Assembly: GCF_030271515.1 (NCBI RefSeq)
Contig: NZ_JASCXI010000004.1
Coordinates: forward strand, 310,001 to 374,000
Direction: 5' to 3'
DNA: 64,000 bases
Origin: Erythrobacter oryzae
Lineage (GTDB): Bacteria; Pseudomonadota; Alphaproteobacteria; Sphingomonadales; Sphingomonadaceae
A program made the translations under genes and the position numbers. Positions 30,366-38,283 of the stretch are shown in pieces (position 1 is the first letter of the stretch; every line of letters begins with the position of its first letter). A model generated the notes under the pieces. It made no database searches. It was not told the DNA's origin and saw only the letters and a list, made by a program, of their open reading frames with translations.

Positions 30366-31571
30366 ATGACCGACATCGCCATCGTTTCCACCGCCCGCAC
30401 CGCGCTCGCCAAGTCGGTGCGGGGGAGCTTCAATGCCACCCATCCGATCGTGCTCGCGGGCCATGCGCTGAGCCACGCGATGACGCGCGCGGGCGTCGAT
30501 CCGGCCGAGGTCGAGGATGTGATCCTCGGCGTGGGGATGCCCGAGGGGGCGACGGGCTTCAACATCCCGAGAAACGCCGCGATCAAGGCGGGCTGCCCGG
30601 TCTCGACCAGCGGGGTGACGGTCAACCGCTACTGTTCTTCGGGGCTTCAGGCGATCGCCTTCGCCGCCAACCGCATCCTTGCCGAAGGCGTGCCGGTGAT
30701 CGCGGCGGGCGGTGTCGAGTCGATCTCGATGGTGCAGCTCTCGGGTCACATGAACATGCACGGCGCGGTCGAGCCGGGGCTGTTCGCCAGCCACCCGGCG
30801 CTGTGGATGAGCATGATCGAAACCGCCGAGATCGTCGCCGAACGCTATGGCGTGACCCGCGAGGCGCAGGATCAATACGCGCTCGAAAGCCAACAGCGCA
30901 CCGCCGCCGCGCAGGCCTCGGGCAAGTTCGATGACGAGATTGTGCCGCTCACCACCACCTGGAAATCGCTCGACAAGGCGACGGGCGAGACCACCGATGT
31001 CGAGGTCACTGTCTCTCGCGACGAGTGCAACCGGCCGGAGACGACGCTCGACTCACTCGCCGGACTTAAGCCGGTGCTCAGGAACGGCATGACCATGGCC
31101 GAGGGCAAGACCGTCACCGCCGGCAATGCCAGCCAGCAATCGGACGGGGCGAGCGCGGTGGTGATGATGTCGGGCGCCGAAGCCGCGCGGCGAAACATCG
31201 AGCCGCTCGGCTTCTTCCGCGGCTTTGCCACCGCGGGCTGCGAGCCTGACGAGATGGGCATCGGCCCGATCTACGCCGTCCCGCGGTTGCTCGAACGGCA
31301 CGGCCTCAAGGTTTCAGACATCGGCCTGTGGGAGCTGAACGAGGCCTTCGCCAGCCAGGCGCTCTATTGCCGCGACACGCTCGGGATCGATCCGGCGCTC
31401 TACAACGTCAACGGCGGGTCGATCAGCGTCGGCCACCCCTATGGCATGACCGGCGCGCGCTGTGTCGGCCACGCGCTGATCGAGGGCAAGCGGCGCGGGG
31501 CGCGCTATGCGGTGGTGACGATGTGCGTGGGCGCGGGGATGGGCGCGGCGGGCCTGCTCGAGATCGCCTGA
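30366..31571 (+). CDS. Thiolase (acetyl-CoA C-acyltransferase)
   Basis: The 401-residue protein is a degradative-type thiolase that splits 3-ketoacyl-CoA into acetyl-CoA and a shortened acyl-CoA. Catalytic residues are seen at Cys90 (NRYCSSGLQ), His357 (GGSISVGHPYGMTG) and Cys387 (TMCVGAGMGAAG). The length fits the family. It opens a rightward unit with three short-chain dehydrogenase genes and has operator E directly in front. Its partners in beta-oxidation are the ligase, hydratases and (3R)-type SDR of the same island. Confidence 0.95.
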   Translation: MTDIAIVSTARTALAKSVRGSFNATHPIVLAGHALSHAMTRAGVDPAEVEDVILGVGMPEGATGFNIPRNAAIKAGCPVSTSGVTVNRYCSSGLQAIAFAANRILAEGVPVIAAGGVESISMVQLSGHMNMHGAVEPGLFASHPALWMSMIETAEIVAERYGVTREAQDQYALESQQRTAAAQASGKFDDEIVPLTTTWKSLDKATGETTDVEVTVSRDECNRPETTLDSLAGLKPVLRNGMTMAEGKTVTAGNASQQSDGASAVVMMSGAEAARRNIEPLGFFRGFATAGCEPDEMGIGPIYAVPRLLERHGLKVSDIGLWELNEAFASQALYCRDTLGIDPALYNVNGGSISVGHPYGMTGARCVGHALIEGKRRGARYAVVTMCVGAGMGAAGLLEIA

Positions 31572-31578
31572 GGCCATC

Positions 31579-32589
31579 ATGGCGCGCGTGCTCGTCACGG
31601 GAGGGCCGGGGTTCATCGGGCGGCGGGTTGTCGCGCGGTTCCTTGCGGCCGGGTGGGATGTCACCAGCTTCTCGCTCCCCGGAGAGGCGCCGCCTTCTGC
31701 GTGGGGCACGCGCGTGCGCATGGCCTATGGCGACCTTGCCGACCGGGCGGCGGTCGAAGACGCAGCGCAAGGGTGCGACCTCGTGATCCACCTCGCCGCT
31801 CCCGTCGGGGTCGCGGGCCGCTACCAGTGGCAATGGGACGTCATCGCCGAGGGCACCCGCAATGTCTGCGAGGCCATTGCGGCCGAGGGGGGGCGCGCGG
31901 TCGTCGCCTCCTCGATCGCGGTCTACGGCACGCTGATCCAGACGCAGGTCTGCCGCGAGGAGGACGGCCACGGGCCGTGGGCGGGCGCCTATGGCCGCGC
32001 CAAGCAGGGGCAGGAGATCGTCGCCAGCGAAGTCGCAGAGCGCACCGGGATGCCGCTGACGCTGATCCGTCCGGCCAATGTCTACGGCCTTGGCGGGGCG
32101 AGCGCTTGGGGTGACCGGCTGCTCGAAGCCATCGCGGCAAGCGGCGGGGCGGTGTTCGGGGATGCGGAAGCCAACGACGCTGGCCTTGTCCATGTCGAGA
32201 ACCTCGCCGACGCGCTCTTCCTCGCCGGAACCCGGCCCGAAGCATCAGGGCGCACCTTCAATGTCTGTGACGCAAACGGCGTCACCTGGCGGCGCTTCAT
32301 GGACGACATGGCGGCCGTGGTCGGCAAGCCCCCGCCCCCGATGATCCCGCTCGATGCGGCGCTGGCGGTGGTGGCGGCGAATGAGGAACCGGCGAACCTC
32401 GTCGAACCGCGCGATCCCGCCCTGCCTTCAATGGAGGGGCTCAACCTCGTGGGCTTCTCCAATCGCATCGACGCGGGCGCGATCCGCCGCGAGCTCGGCT
32501 GGGCCCCGCAGGTGACTTACCCCGACGCAATGGCCGCCATCGCCCGCGAATGGGCGGCGCGGACACCCCTCACCCCCTCAGAACTTTGA
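31579..32589 (+). CDS. NAD-dependent epimerase/dehydratase family (extended SDR)
   Basis: The 336-residue extended SDR has the NAD-binding TGGPGFIGRRV loop at residues 7-17 and the catalytic AYGRAKQ (Y-x3-K) motif with SSIAVYG upstream. Members act on sugars, 3-beta-hydroxysteroids or other alcohols. In a catabolic island, with neither sugar-nucleotide nor polysaccharide genes nearby, a hydroxyl oxidation on the substrate is more likely than sugar epimerisation; this is inference. It follows the thiolase gene by 7 bases. Confidence 0.85.
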   Translation: MARVLVTGGPGFIGRRVVARFLAAGWDVTSFSLPGEAPPSAWGTRVRMAYGDLADRAAVEDAAQGCDLVIHLAAPVGVAGRYQWQWDVIAEGTRNVCEAIAAEGGRAVVASSIAVYGTLIQTQVCREEDGHGPWAGAYGRAKQGQEIVASEVAERTGMPLTLIRPANVYGLGGASAWGDRLLEAIAASGGAVFGDAEANDAGLVHVENLADALFLAGTRPEASGRTFNVCDANGVTWRRFMDDMAAVVGKPPPPMIPLDAALAVVAANEEPANLVEPRDPALPSMEGLNLVGFSNRIDAGAIRRELGWAPQVTYPDAMAAIAREWAARTPLTPSEL

Positions 32590-32602
32590 CCGGAGAGCAG
32601 CA

Positions 32603-33523
32603 ATGACCATCAGATTCGACAACCGCGTCGCCATCGTCACTGGCGCAGGCGCAGGCCTCGGACGCAGCCATGCGCTGGGGCTGGCCGCGCGCGGGGCGAA
32701 GGTGGTGGTCAATGACTACGGCGGCGGCTCCGGCCCCGATGGCGGAACCTCTGCGGGGGCGGAAGAGACCGTCGCCCTGATCCGCGCCGCTGGCGGCACC
32801 GCGATGGCCCACGGCGCCGACGTCGCCAATCCCGAACAGGTCGCCGACATGGTCGCCAGGGCGGTCCGCGACTGGGGGAGCGCCGACATCCTCGTCAACA
32901 ATGCCGGGATCCTGCGCGACACCAGCTTCGCCAAGATGACGCTGGCCGATTGGGAGGCGGTGATCCGCGTCCACCTCACCGGCTCGGCGATCTGCACCAT
33001 GGCCTGCTGGCCGCACATGAAGGCGGCCAACTATGGCCGGATCGTGATGACCAGCTCGTCCTCGGGCATCTACGGCAATTTCGGCCAGTCGAATTACGGC
33101 GCGGCCAAGATGGCGGTCGTCGGCCTGATGAACGTGCTCCACATCGAAGGCGCGAAGAACAACATCCGCGTCAACACGCTCGCTCCGGGCGCGGCGACGC
33201 AGATGACCCGCGACCTGCTGCCGCCCGCCATCGTCGCGCTGATGGAGCCCGAGGCGGTGACGCCGGGGCTGCTCTACCTCGTCAGCGAGGACGCGCCCTC
33301 GCGCGTGATCCTCGATGCGACCGCCGGCGGCTTTGCCCGCACGGTCATCATGGAAACCTCTGGCATCTACCTCCCGCCCGAAGACTGCACGCCTGAGAAC
33401 GTCGCGGCGCAGTTCGCCGCGATCAGCGACGTGAGCGGGGCCGAGGCCTACGAACAGGGCGGACAGCAGGTAACGAAGTTCATCACCAAAGCCGCGACCG
33501 CGCTGGGCGTCAGCCTCGGGTGA
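32603..33523 (+). CDS. SDR similar to (3R)-hydroxyacyl-CoA dehydrogenase domain of MFE-2
   Basis: The 306-residue SDR has TGAGAGLGRSHALG, the NDYGGG-type loop, NNAGILRD, and the catalytic SSSSGIYGNFGQSNYGAAK tetrad region with the C-terminal extension typical of the (3R)-hydroxyacyl-CoA dehydrogenase part of peroxisomal multifunctional enzyme 2. It would oxidise (3R)-hydroxyacyl-CoA to 3-ketoacyl-CoA for the thiolase, and pairs logically with the MaoC hydratase. A gap of 13 bases to the previous gene suggests one transcript. Confidence 0.87.
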   Translation: MTIRFDNRVAIVTGAGAGLGRSHALGLAARGAKVVVNDYGGGSGPDGGTSAGAEETVALIRAAGGTAMAHGADVANPEQVADMVARAVRDWGSADILVNNAGILRDTSFAKMTLADWEAVIRVHLTGSAICTMACWPHMKAANYGRIVMTSSSSGIYGNFGQSNYGAAKMAVVGLMNVLHIEGAKNNIRVNTLAPGAATQMTRDLLPPAIVALMEPEAVTPGLLYLVSEDAPSRVILDATAGGFARTVIMETSGIYLPPEDCTPENVAAQFAAISDVSGAEAYEQGGQQVTKFITKAATALGVSLG

Positions 33524-33598
33524 GCGCAGGCGGCGCGGCTTTACGCCGGATGCGCGCCGTGCAAAGCTTCGGGCTCTGGAATAAAGGGGAGAGGGCCC

Positions 33599-34570
33599 AT
33601 GACCACACCGCAGGAACCGATCGCATCGCCTTTCGGATACCGCTCGACCGCGCTTGAGGTGACCAGGGGGATCGATCTTTCGGGCAAGACCGCGTTCGTC
33701 ACGGGGGGCTATTCGGGCCTTGGCACCGAAGTGGTCCGCGCGCTGGCCGCAGCAGGCGCGCGCGTGCTGGTGGGGGCGCGGCGGCCGGACAAGGCGGCCG
33801 AAGACCTCGCCGATGTGGCGGGGGAGGTCGAGATCCTCGCGCTCGATCTTGCCGATCCGGCCTCGATCGACGCGTGCGCCGCGCAAGTGACGGAGCGCAC
33901 CGGACCCCTGCACATCCTCATCAACAACGCCGCGATCATGGCCTGCCCGCTGGCCCGCGATGCGCGCGGGTTCGAAAGCCAGTTCGCGGTCAACCACCTC
34001 GGGCACTTCCAGTTCACCGCGCGGCTCTGGCCGCTGCTCAAGGCTGCCGGGGGTGCGCGCGTGGTGTCGGTCTCCTCGATCGGCCACCGGCTCCATGGAC
34101 TGGTGCTGGAAGACCTCCACTTCGAACATCGCCCCTATGACAAGTGGCTCGCCTATGGGCAGGCCAAGTCGGCAAATGCGCTGTTCGCACTTCATCTCGA
34201 CACACTGGGCCAGGCCCACGGCGTGCGCGCCTTCGCGGTGCATCCCGGCGGCATCGCCACCCCGCTCCAGCGCCACCTTACGATGGACGAGCAAAAGGCG
34301 ATGGGCTGGTACGACGAGGCCGGCACCCTGAACGCCATGTTCAAGACCCCGGCCGAAGGCGCTGCGACATCGGTCTGGTGCGCCACCTCGCCGCTGCTCG
34401 AGGGCATGGGCGGGGTTTACTGCGAGGATTGCAATATCGGCGCGATGGCCGGAGACCCGCCACCGCGTGCGAGCGGCGTGTGGCCGCATATTCGCGATGC
34501 AGACCTTGCCGCAGGCCTGTGGGCGAGGTCCGAAGCGATGACCGGTGCTGCTTTCGGGAGCGAGCATTGA
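33599..34570 (+). CDS. SDR family oxidoreductase (retinol dehydrogenase/WWOX-like)
   Basis: The 323-residue SDR has the coenzyme motif TGGYSGLGTEV, an RRPDK region that suggests NADP preference, NNAAIMACP, SSIGHR and the catalytic YGQAKSANALF. It resembles the group that includes retinol dehydrogenases and protochlorophyllide reductase-like enzymes. The substrate is unknown. It lies 75 bases beyond the previous SDR, with AAAGGGGAGAGG as ribosome binding site, and is the last gene of the island. Confidence 0.86.
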   Translation: MTTPQEPIASPFGYRSTALEVTRGIDLSGKTAFVTGGYSGLGTEVVRALAAAGARVLVGARRPDKAAEDLADVAGEVEILALDLADPASIDACAAQVTERTGPLHILINNAAIMACPLARDARGFESQFAVNHLGHFQFTARLWPLLKAAGGARVVSVSSIGHRLHGLVLEDLHFEHRPYDKWLAYGQAKSANALFALHLDTLGQAHGVRAFAVHPGGIATPLQRHLTMDEQKAMGWYDEAGTLNAMFKTPAEGAATSVWCATSPLLEGMGGVYCEDCNIGAMAGDPPPRASGVWPHIRDADLAAGLWARSEAMTGAAFGSEH

Positions 34571-34594
34571 GCCCGCTGATGACTGCAAGCGGGC
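34571..34594 (+). terminator. Possible stem-loop terminator of the catabolic island
   Basis: GCCCGCT and AGCGGGC form a 7-bp stem immediately after the last SDR stop, without a T-run. Its position suggests an end of transcription before the ECF-controlled region. Confidence 0.35.
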
Positions 34595-34637
34595 GGACAA
34601 CTGCCTGACCGGCTTTGCGTGATCGGCTGCGGCATCC

Positions 34638-34664
34638 GGGAATAACTCCTCACGACAATCCGTT
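34638..34664 (+). promoter_or_regulatory. ECF-type promoter P1
   Basis: GGGAATAA, exactly 15 bases, then CGTT. The element ends 41 bases before the beta-hydroxylase-like gene. Four more promoters with the same elements and spacing occur at 37682, 37726, 43180 and 43239. Confidence 0.7.
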
Positions 34665-34705
34665 CTTGCCCTGATCGCGATAATCGCAGGACGGGAGGTC
34701 GCCTC

Positions 34706-35311
34706 ATGAAATATTTCAGGCTGGTTCGGGAGCGGATCGACACCGCCCCCCTGCTTGCCGAAATCGCCGCAAACACAGGCGCCTTCGAGGCGCATCGCGG
34801 GCGGCAGGAGAAGGTCACGGTGCAGCGCGAGGCGCTTGCGATACCCCTGCGCGGCGTGCGGGCATCGGCCATCGGCGAACGCCAGCGGCGCGATGTCCAT
34901 GAAACCCGGTGGACCAGCGGTTCGCCGCAATATCCGCTCGCCCGCGCTTTTCTGAAGTCAATCGCGCGCGATCTCGATGGCGAGCTGTCACGCGCGAAGA
35001 TCGTCTGCCTGCCGCCGGGTCACCGCGTCTATCCGCACATCGACCGGGGCGAATATTACCGCCTGCGCGACCGCTATCACCTCGTGCTCAAGTCATCGGG
35101 CTCGTGGATGCGTGCGGGCGACGAGGAGGTGCGGATGCGCAACGGAGAATTGTGGTGGTTCGACAACGACCAGCTGCACGAGGCCCGCAATGACGGGGAT
35201 GACGACCGGATCCACCTGATCTTCGATCTGCGCCCGCGCGATGGTGCGGCGCTGGTCACGGCCGGCGCGGCAGGTCGCGATCTGCCGATGCCTGACGCGC
35301 GAGCGCACTGA
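34706..35311 (+). CDS. Aspartyl/asparaginyl beta-hydroxylase-like protein
   Basis: The 201-residue protein has the aspartyl/asparaginyl beta-hydroxylase jelly-roll fold (PF05118-like). The metal and oxoglutarate-binding pattern is visible: His-x-Asp in VYPHIDRGEYY, then the LWWFDNDQLHEARN region and a later R-x-HLIFD arginine/His pair. Such Fe(II)/2-oxoglutarate enzymes hydroxylate residues in proteins or free amino acids. It stands alone behind ECF promoter P1. Its 3' end overlaps the convergent gene by 56 bases. Target proteins are unknown; the Asp-rich subtilase nearby is an obvious candidate. Confidence 0.82.
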   Translation: MKYFRLVRERIDTAPLLAEIAANTGAFEAHRGRQEKVTVQREALAIPLRGVRASAIGERQRRDVHETRWTSGSPQYPLARAFLKSIARDLDGELSRAKIVCLPPGHRVYPHIDRGEYYRLRDRYHLVLKSSGSWMRAGDEEVRMRNGELWWFDNDQLHEARNDGDDDRIHLIFDLRPRDGAALVTAGAAGRDLPMPDARAH

Positions 35312-35918
35312 GCCGGGCCGGGCTGGCGGCGGGTCCCGACAGGGCGGCGACCAGCTCGACCTCGCGCTTGCTGCCGCGCAGGTAGTTGATGCTGACCCGG
35401 CGGATGTAATGGCCGAGCTCGGGCGCGTAGTCCCATTCGCGCCGCTCGATCAGGCGCATCGTGGTCGATGAATAGCGGTCGCACACCACCGGAACCGCTT
35501 CGAAGGAGCCGGCCTTGACGGTGAAGCCGCGCAGCTTGCCGGACTTGCACACCCACAGGGCGACCGACCGCCTGAGCGCCGCCTCGGGGCTGGTGCGCGT
35601 CTCGCTCACCACGCGAAAGCGGACCGAGCGCGGGCGGGCCATCGGCCAGATCGCGTCGGGATTGCCGTGCACCTCGCGCCTGCCGGTGCCCCTGCCGCTG
35701 CGCCATGCCAGCACCGGCACGATGAAGTTGCGGCTGCGGGTGTAGCTCGGACCGGATAGGCCGGCCCAGATGACCGTGTCCCCGCGGCTCTCGACCACGC
35801 GTTCGACCCGCCCGTCGGAAAAGACGAAGGCATCGCCGCCCTCGTATTGCGGGAGAGCAATGGGGGAGGGTAACGCCGTGGCGGCGGCCGCTGCTGCGGC
35901 GACCAGGCTCAGGGTCAT
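35256..35918 (-). CDS. Secreted hypothetical protein coupled to the subtilase
   Basis: I do not recognise the family of this 220-residue protein. It begins with a hydrophobic Ala-rich segment (MTLSLVAAAAAAATALPSP) that reads as a signal peptide. Two cysteines (in WVCKSGK and VVCDRYSS, about 30 residues apart) could form a disulphide, and several beta-rich stretches follow. The ATG overlaps the subtilase stop as ATGA, so it is cotranslated and probably works with the protease, for example as inhibitor, chaperone or cofactor. Its 3' end overlaps the convergent beta-hydroxylase-like gene. Confidence 0.72.
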   Translation of the reverse strand: MTLSLVAAAAAAATALPSPIALPQYEGGDAFVFSDGRVERVVESRGDTVIWAGLSGPSYTRSRNFIVPVLAWRSGRGTGRREVHGNPDAIWPMARPRSVRFRVVSETRTSPEAALRRSVALWVCKSGKLRGFTVKAGSFEAVPVVCDRYSSTTMRLIERREWDYAPELGHYIRRVSINYLRGSKREVELVAALSGPAASPARLSALARQASADRDLPRRP

Positions 35919-37618
35919 GGCCGCTCCCCGATCAGGCCCACGCCGTAGATCGGATCGCGTCCGCGCGGGCCCAGATCGCGGGCCTCGCCCTCGAGCGCCT
36001 GCACCGCGCGGCGCGAGGCGGCCGTGTCGGGTGTGCGCAGCCGGGCAGCGAGCCTTGCAGCGACGATCGGGGAGGCAAAGGAGGTGCCGGTCGCATCGCG
36101 CAGCGCGCCCTTGTCGTCGATCGCCGCGACCGCGACGCCGTGCGCGGCGAAATCTACATAGCCGCCGCGATTGGCATAGCGGTAGACCCGATCCTGGGCA
36201 TCGACCGCCGTCACGCCGACCACGCCCTCGTAGGCACCGGGGAACACCGGAGGGGCCGCGGGGCCGTCATTGCCGGCCGCCGCGACGATGATGTGGCCCT
36301 GTCCCGCGATCCGCGCGATCGCCTTGGCAACGGCAGGGTTGCGCGGGCCGGACAGGCTGATGTTGATCACCGGCACCTTGCGCGCCGCGAGCCAATCGAG
36401 CGCCTTGATCAGCGCGAAGCTCGATCCGGCTGTCTCGCGCGGGCCGCTGAAGATGTCGGCGACGTAGATCCGGGTGGCGCGGTCCGGGTTGCCCTTTGTT
36501 CCCGAAACCAGATAGGCGACCGCTGTGCCGTGCAGCCGGGCTTCGGTCTGCTTGCCGTTGAAGGCCTGCTGGGTTAGCTGCACATGCTTGAACTGGGCGA
36601 GATCGCCGGCGACGCCGGTGTCGATCAGTCCGATTTCGCAGCCGCAGGCCACACGCGGCGGCGCGGCCTTCCCGCGCGCCTTGCGGGTGCGGGTGGCGGC
36701 GCTGTCGAACAGGTGGTTGAGGCCGATGCTGTCGGGATCGCCGAGCGCGTCCAGCGCATCGCGGGCAGCCTCTCCGGTGATCTGCGGCGGGCCGCGCAGC
36801 AGCAGCAGCGTGCCATCGACCGAGGCCAGCTGCTCGCGGGCGACGACCTCGAAGCCCTGCCCCTCGAGCAAGGCGAGGTCATCCTCGCTCAGATCCAGCG
36901 CGACGAATTCCCCGCGGCGGTAGCGGAAGCCCTCGTCGTCGGTGTCGATCCGGTCGCGCAGGTCGAGTTCGGCGCGCGTGGCAGCGCTTTCCGCGCCGGG
37001 CAGATCCCACGAACCGAGGTTGTCGTCGCTGTCATCGCCCTTGTCGTCGGCCTGGTCGTCGTCGCTGTCATCATCGTCATCGTCGTCGCCGCGGTCTTCG
37101 GCATTGCCCTTGCCGGAATTGTCGACCTTGTCGGCATCATCATCGTCGTCCGACTTGCCGGATCCGGAGTTGTCGTCGTCAGAGGCGTCGTCGTCGCTGC
37201 CGCTACCCCCCTTGCCGGAGCTGTCGCTGTCATCGTCGTCGCCGCCGTGGCCGGAGTTGCCGCCGTCGTCGCCCGAGCCGCTGCCGCTGTCATCGGAACC
37301 GCCATCGCCCGAGCCGCCATCGCCATCGTCGGAGCCCCCGGAATCGACGTCGTCGGGACCGCCCGCATCCGGGTCGCCTGTGTCCGGATCGCCCGCATCG
37401 GCATCCCCGTCCGCCCCGGGGTCGGAGCCGGGATCGGCATCGTCCGGGTCGGTGACATCATTGTCCGCACCCGGATCGACAGCATCGTCATCGCCGCCGT
37501 CGTCGTCGTCGCTGCCCGGCCCCTGCGCAAACAGCGGCGCGGACAGCGGCGCGCCGGTTTGGAGGCCATGCACGGCCAGCAGCACAAGCACAGCAAACAA
37601 GGGCATTCTCGAACGCAT
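35915..37618 (-). CDS. Secreted S8 subtilisin-like protease with long Asp-rich linker
   Basis: The 567-residue protein is a subtilase (S8). It has a signal peptide (about 1-31), an extremely acidic low-complexity segment of Asp, Gly and Ser (about 36-200), a small prodomain-like region (about 235-300) and a catalytic domain (about 320-567). The triad is Asp333 (GLIDTGV), His363 (LHGTAVA) and Ser513 (GTSFASP), with oxyanion Asn450 (AAAGNDG). The acidic segment may bind calcium or keep the protein soluble. It is transcribed from ECF promoter P2, back to back with the sigma factor. Confidence 0.92.
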   Translation of the reverse strand: MRSRMPLFAVLVLLAVHGLQTGAPLSAPLFAQGPGSDDDDGGDDDAVDPGADNDVTDPDDADPGSDPGADGDADAGDPDTGDPDAGGPDDVDSGGSDDGDGGSGDGGSDDSGSGSGDDGGNSGHGGDDDDSDSSGKGGSGSDDDASDDDNSGSGKSDDDDDADKVDNSGKGNAEDRGDDDDDDDSDDDQADDKGDDSDDNLGSWDLPGAESAATRAELDLRDRIDTDDEGFRYRRGEFVALDLSEDDLALLEGQGFEVVAREQLASVDGTLLLLRGPPQITGEAARDALDALGDPDSIGLNHLFDSAATRTRKARGKAAPPRVACGCEIGLIDTGVAGDLAQFKHVQLTQQAFNGKQTEARLHGTAVAYLVSGTKGNPDRATRIYVADIFSGPRETAGSSFALIKALDWLAARKVPVINISLSGPRNPAVAKAIARIAGQGHIIVAAAGNDGPAAPPVFPGAYEGVVGVTAVDAQDRVYRYANRGGYVDFAAHGVAVAAIDDKGALRDATGTSFASPIVAARLAARLRTPDTAASRRAVQALEGEARDLGPRGRDPIYGVGLIGERP

Positions 37619-37681
37619 CGCCTCTCCCCACGCGCGGGTCGCAGAATATCACGCAGCCGCCGGATTGACCATTGATGAGGA

Positions 37682-37708
37682 TACGGTTCACAGAGTGACT
37701 TTATTCCC
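37682..37708 (-). promoter_or_regulatory. ECF-type promoter P2
   Basis: On the minus strand GGGAATAA (37708-37701), 15 bases, then CGTA (37685-37682), 63 bases before the subtilase start. The -35 element forms a 9-bp inverted repeat with that of P3. Confidence 0.68.
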
Positions 37709-37725
37709 GCGACTTTTTATGGCTC

Positions 37726-37752
37726 GGGAATAATCCCGACCGCCGAACCGTT
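37726..37752 (+). promoter_or_regulatory. ECF-type promoter P3 (autoregulation)
   Basis: GGGAATAA (37726-37733), 15 bases, then CGTT (37749-37752). The -10-like element ends six bases before the sigma factor ATG, so transcription may begin at or next to the start codon. Confidence 0.68.
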
Positions 37753-37758
37753 TTCGCC

Positions 37759-38283
37759 ATGAGCCACCCGATGAATGCCGACGAGCAGACAAGACAAGCG
37801 CTGGTTGCGCTACTGCCGCGTCTGCGCCGGTTTGCACGGGTGCTCACGGGTAATCTGGCCGATGCCGACGATGTCGTGCAGACGAGCCTGGAGAAAGCGA
37901 TGCTGAATTGGGATCAGTGGCAACCCGGCACCCGGCTCGACAGCTGGATGTTCCGGATCGCCCGCAACACCTGGATCGACGACCGCCGCCGCGCGCACAA
38001 CCGCGCCGGGCATGACGACATCGACGCCCTGATGGACATAGCCGGCGATGACGGCGTGGCGCTGGTCGAGGCAAGCGATGCCGCGCGCAAGGTGCGCGCC
38101 GCGGTCGACCGCCTGCCGCCCGATCAGCGCGATGTGGTCGCGCTGGTGATGCTCGAGGAGTTCAGTTACCGCGACGCGGCCGAGGCGCTCGATCTGCCGA
38201 TCGGCACGGTGATGAGCCGCCTGTCGCGCGCCAAGGCGGCGCTGGCCAAGGTACTCGCCATGCCCGAGGGGATGGTGCAATGA
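37759..38283 (+). CDS. ECF RNA polymerase sigma factor
   Basis: The 174-residue protein is a group 4 (ECF) sigma factor. Region 2 (about 15-85) contains DADDVVQTSLEKAM and LDSWMFRIARNTWIDDRRR; region 4 (about 115-165) contains LPPDQRDVVALVMLEEFSYRDAAEAL and GTVMSRLSRAK. It should direct polymerase to the GGAATAA-N15-CGT(T/A) promoters seen around it. Its stop overlaps the anti-sigma start as ATGA. The ATG at 37759 would give a nearly leaderless mRNA from P3; Met5 at 37771 is an alternative start. Confidence 0.93.
   Translation: MSHPMNADEQTRQALVALLPRLRRFARVLTGNLADADDVVQTSLEKAMLNWDQWQPGTRLDSWMFRIARNTWIDDRRRAHNRAGHDDIDALMDIAGDDGVALVEASDAARKVRAAVDRLPPDQRDVVALVMLEEFSYRDAAEALDLPIGTVMSRLSRAKAALAKVLAMPEGMVQ

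Noticed and set aside
33578-33603. GGAATAA before the third SDR gene, like the ECF -35 element
   Set aside because: Fifteen bases later the sequence is TGAC, within the start codon region, not CGT(T/A); it reads better as part of the ribosome-binding leader.
32570-34930. Leftward open frame of 786 codons under two SDR genes
   Set aside because: Opposite to two SDR genes with complete catalytic motifs; composition is that of a shadow frame.
36584-37675. Rightward frame rich in Val/Ile opposite the Asp-rich region of the subtilase
   Set aside because: It is the complement of the Asp codon repeats (GAC/GAT give GTC/ATC), so its membrane-like look is an artefact.
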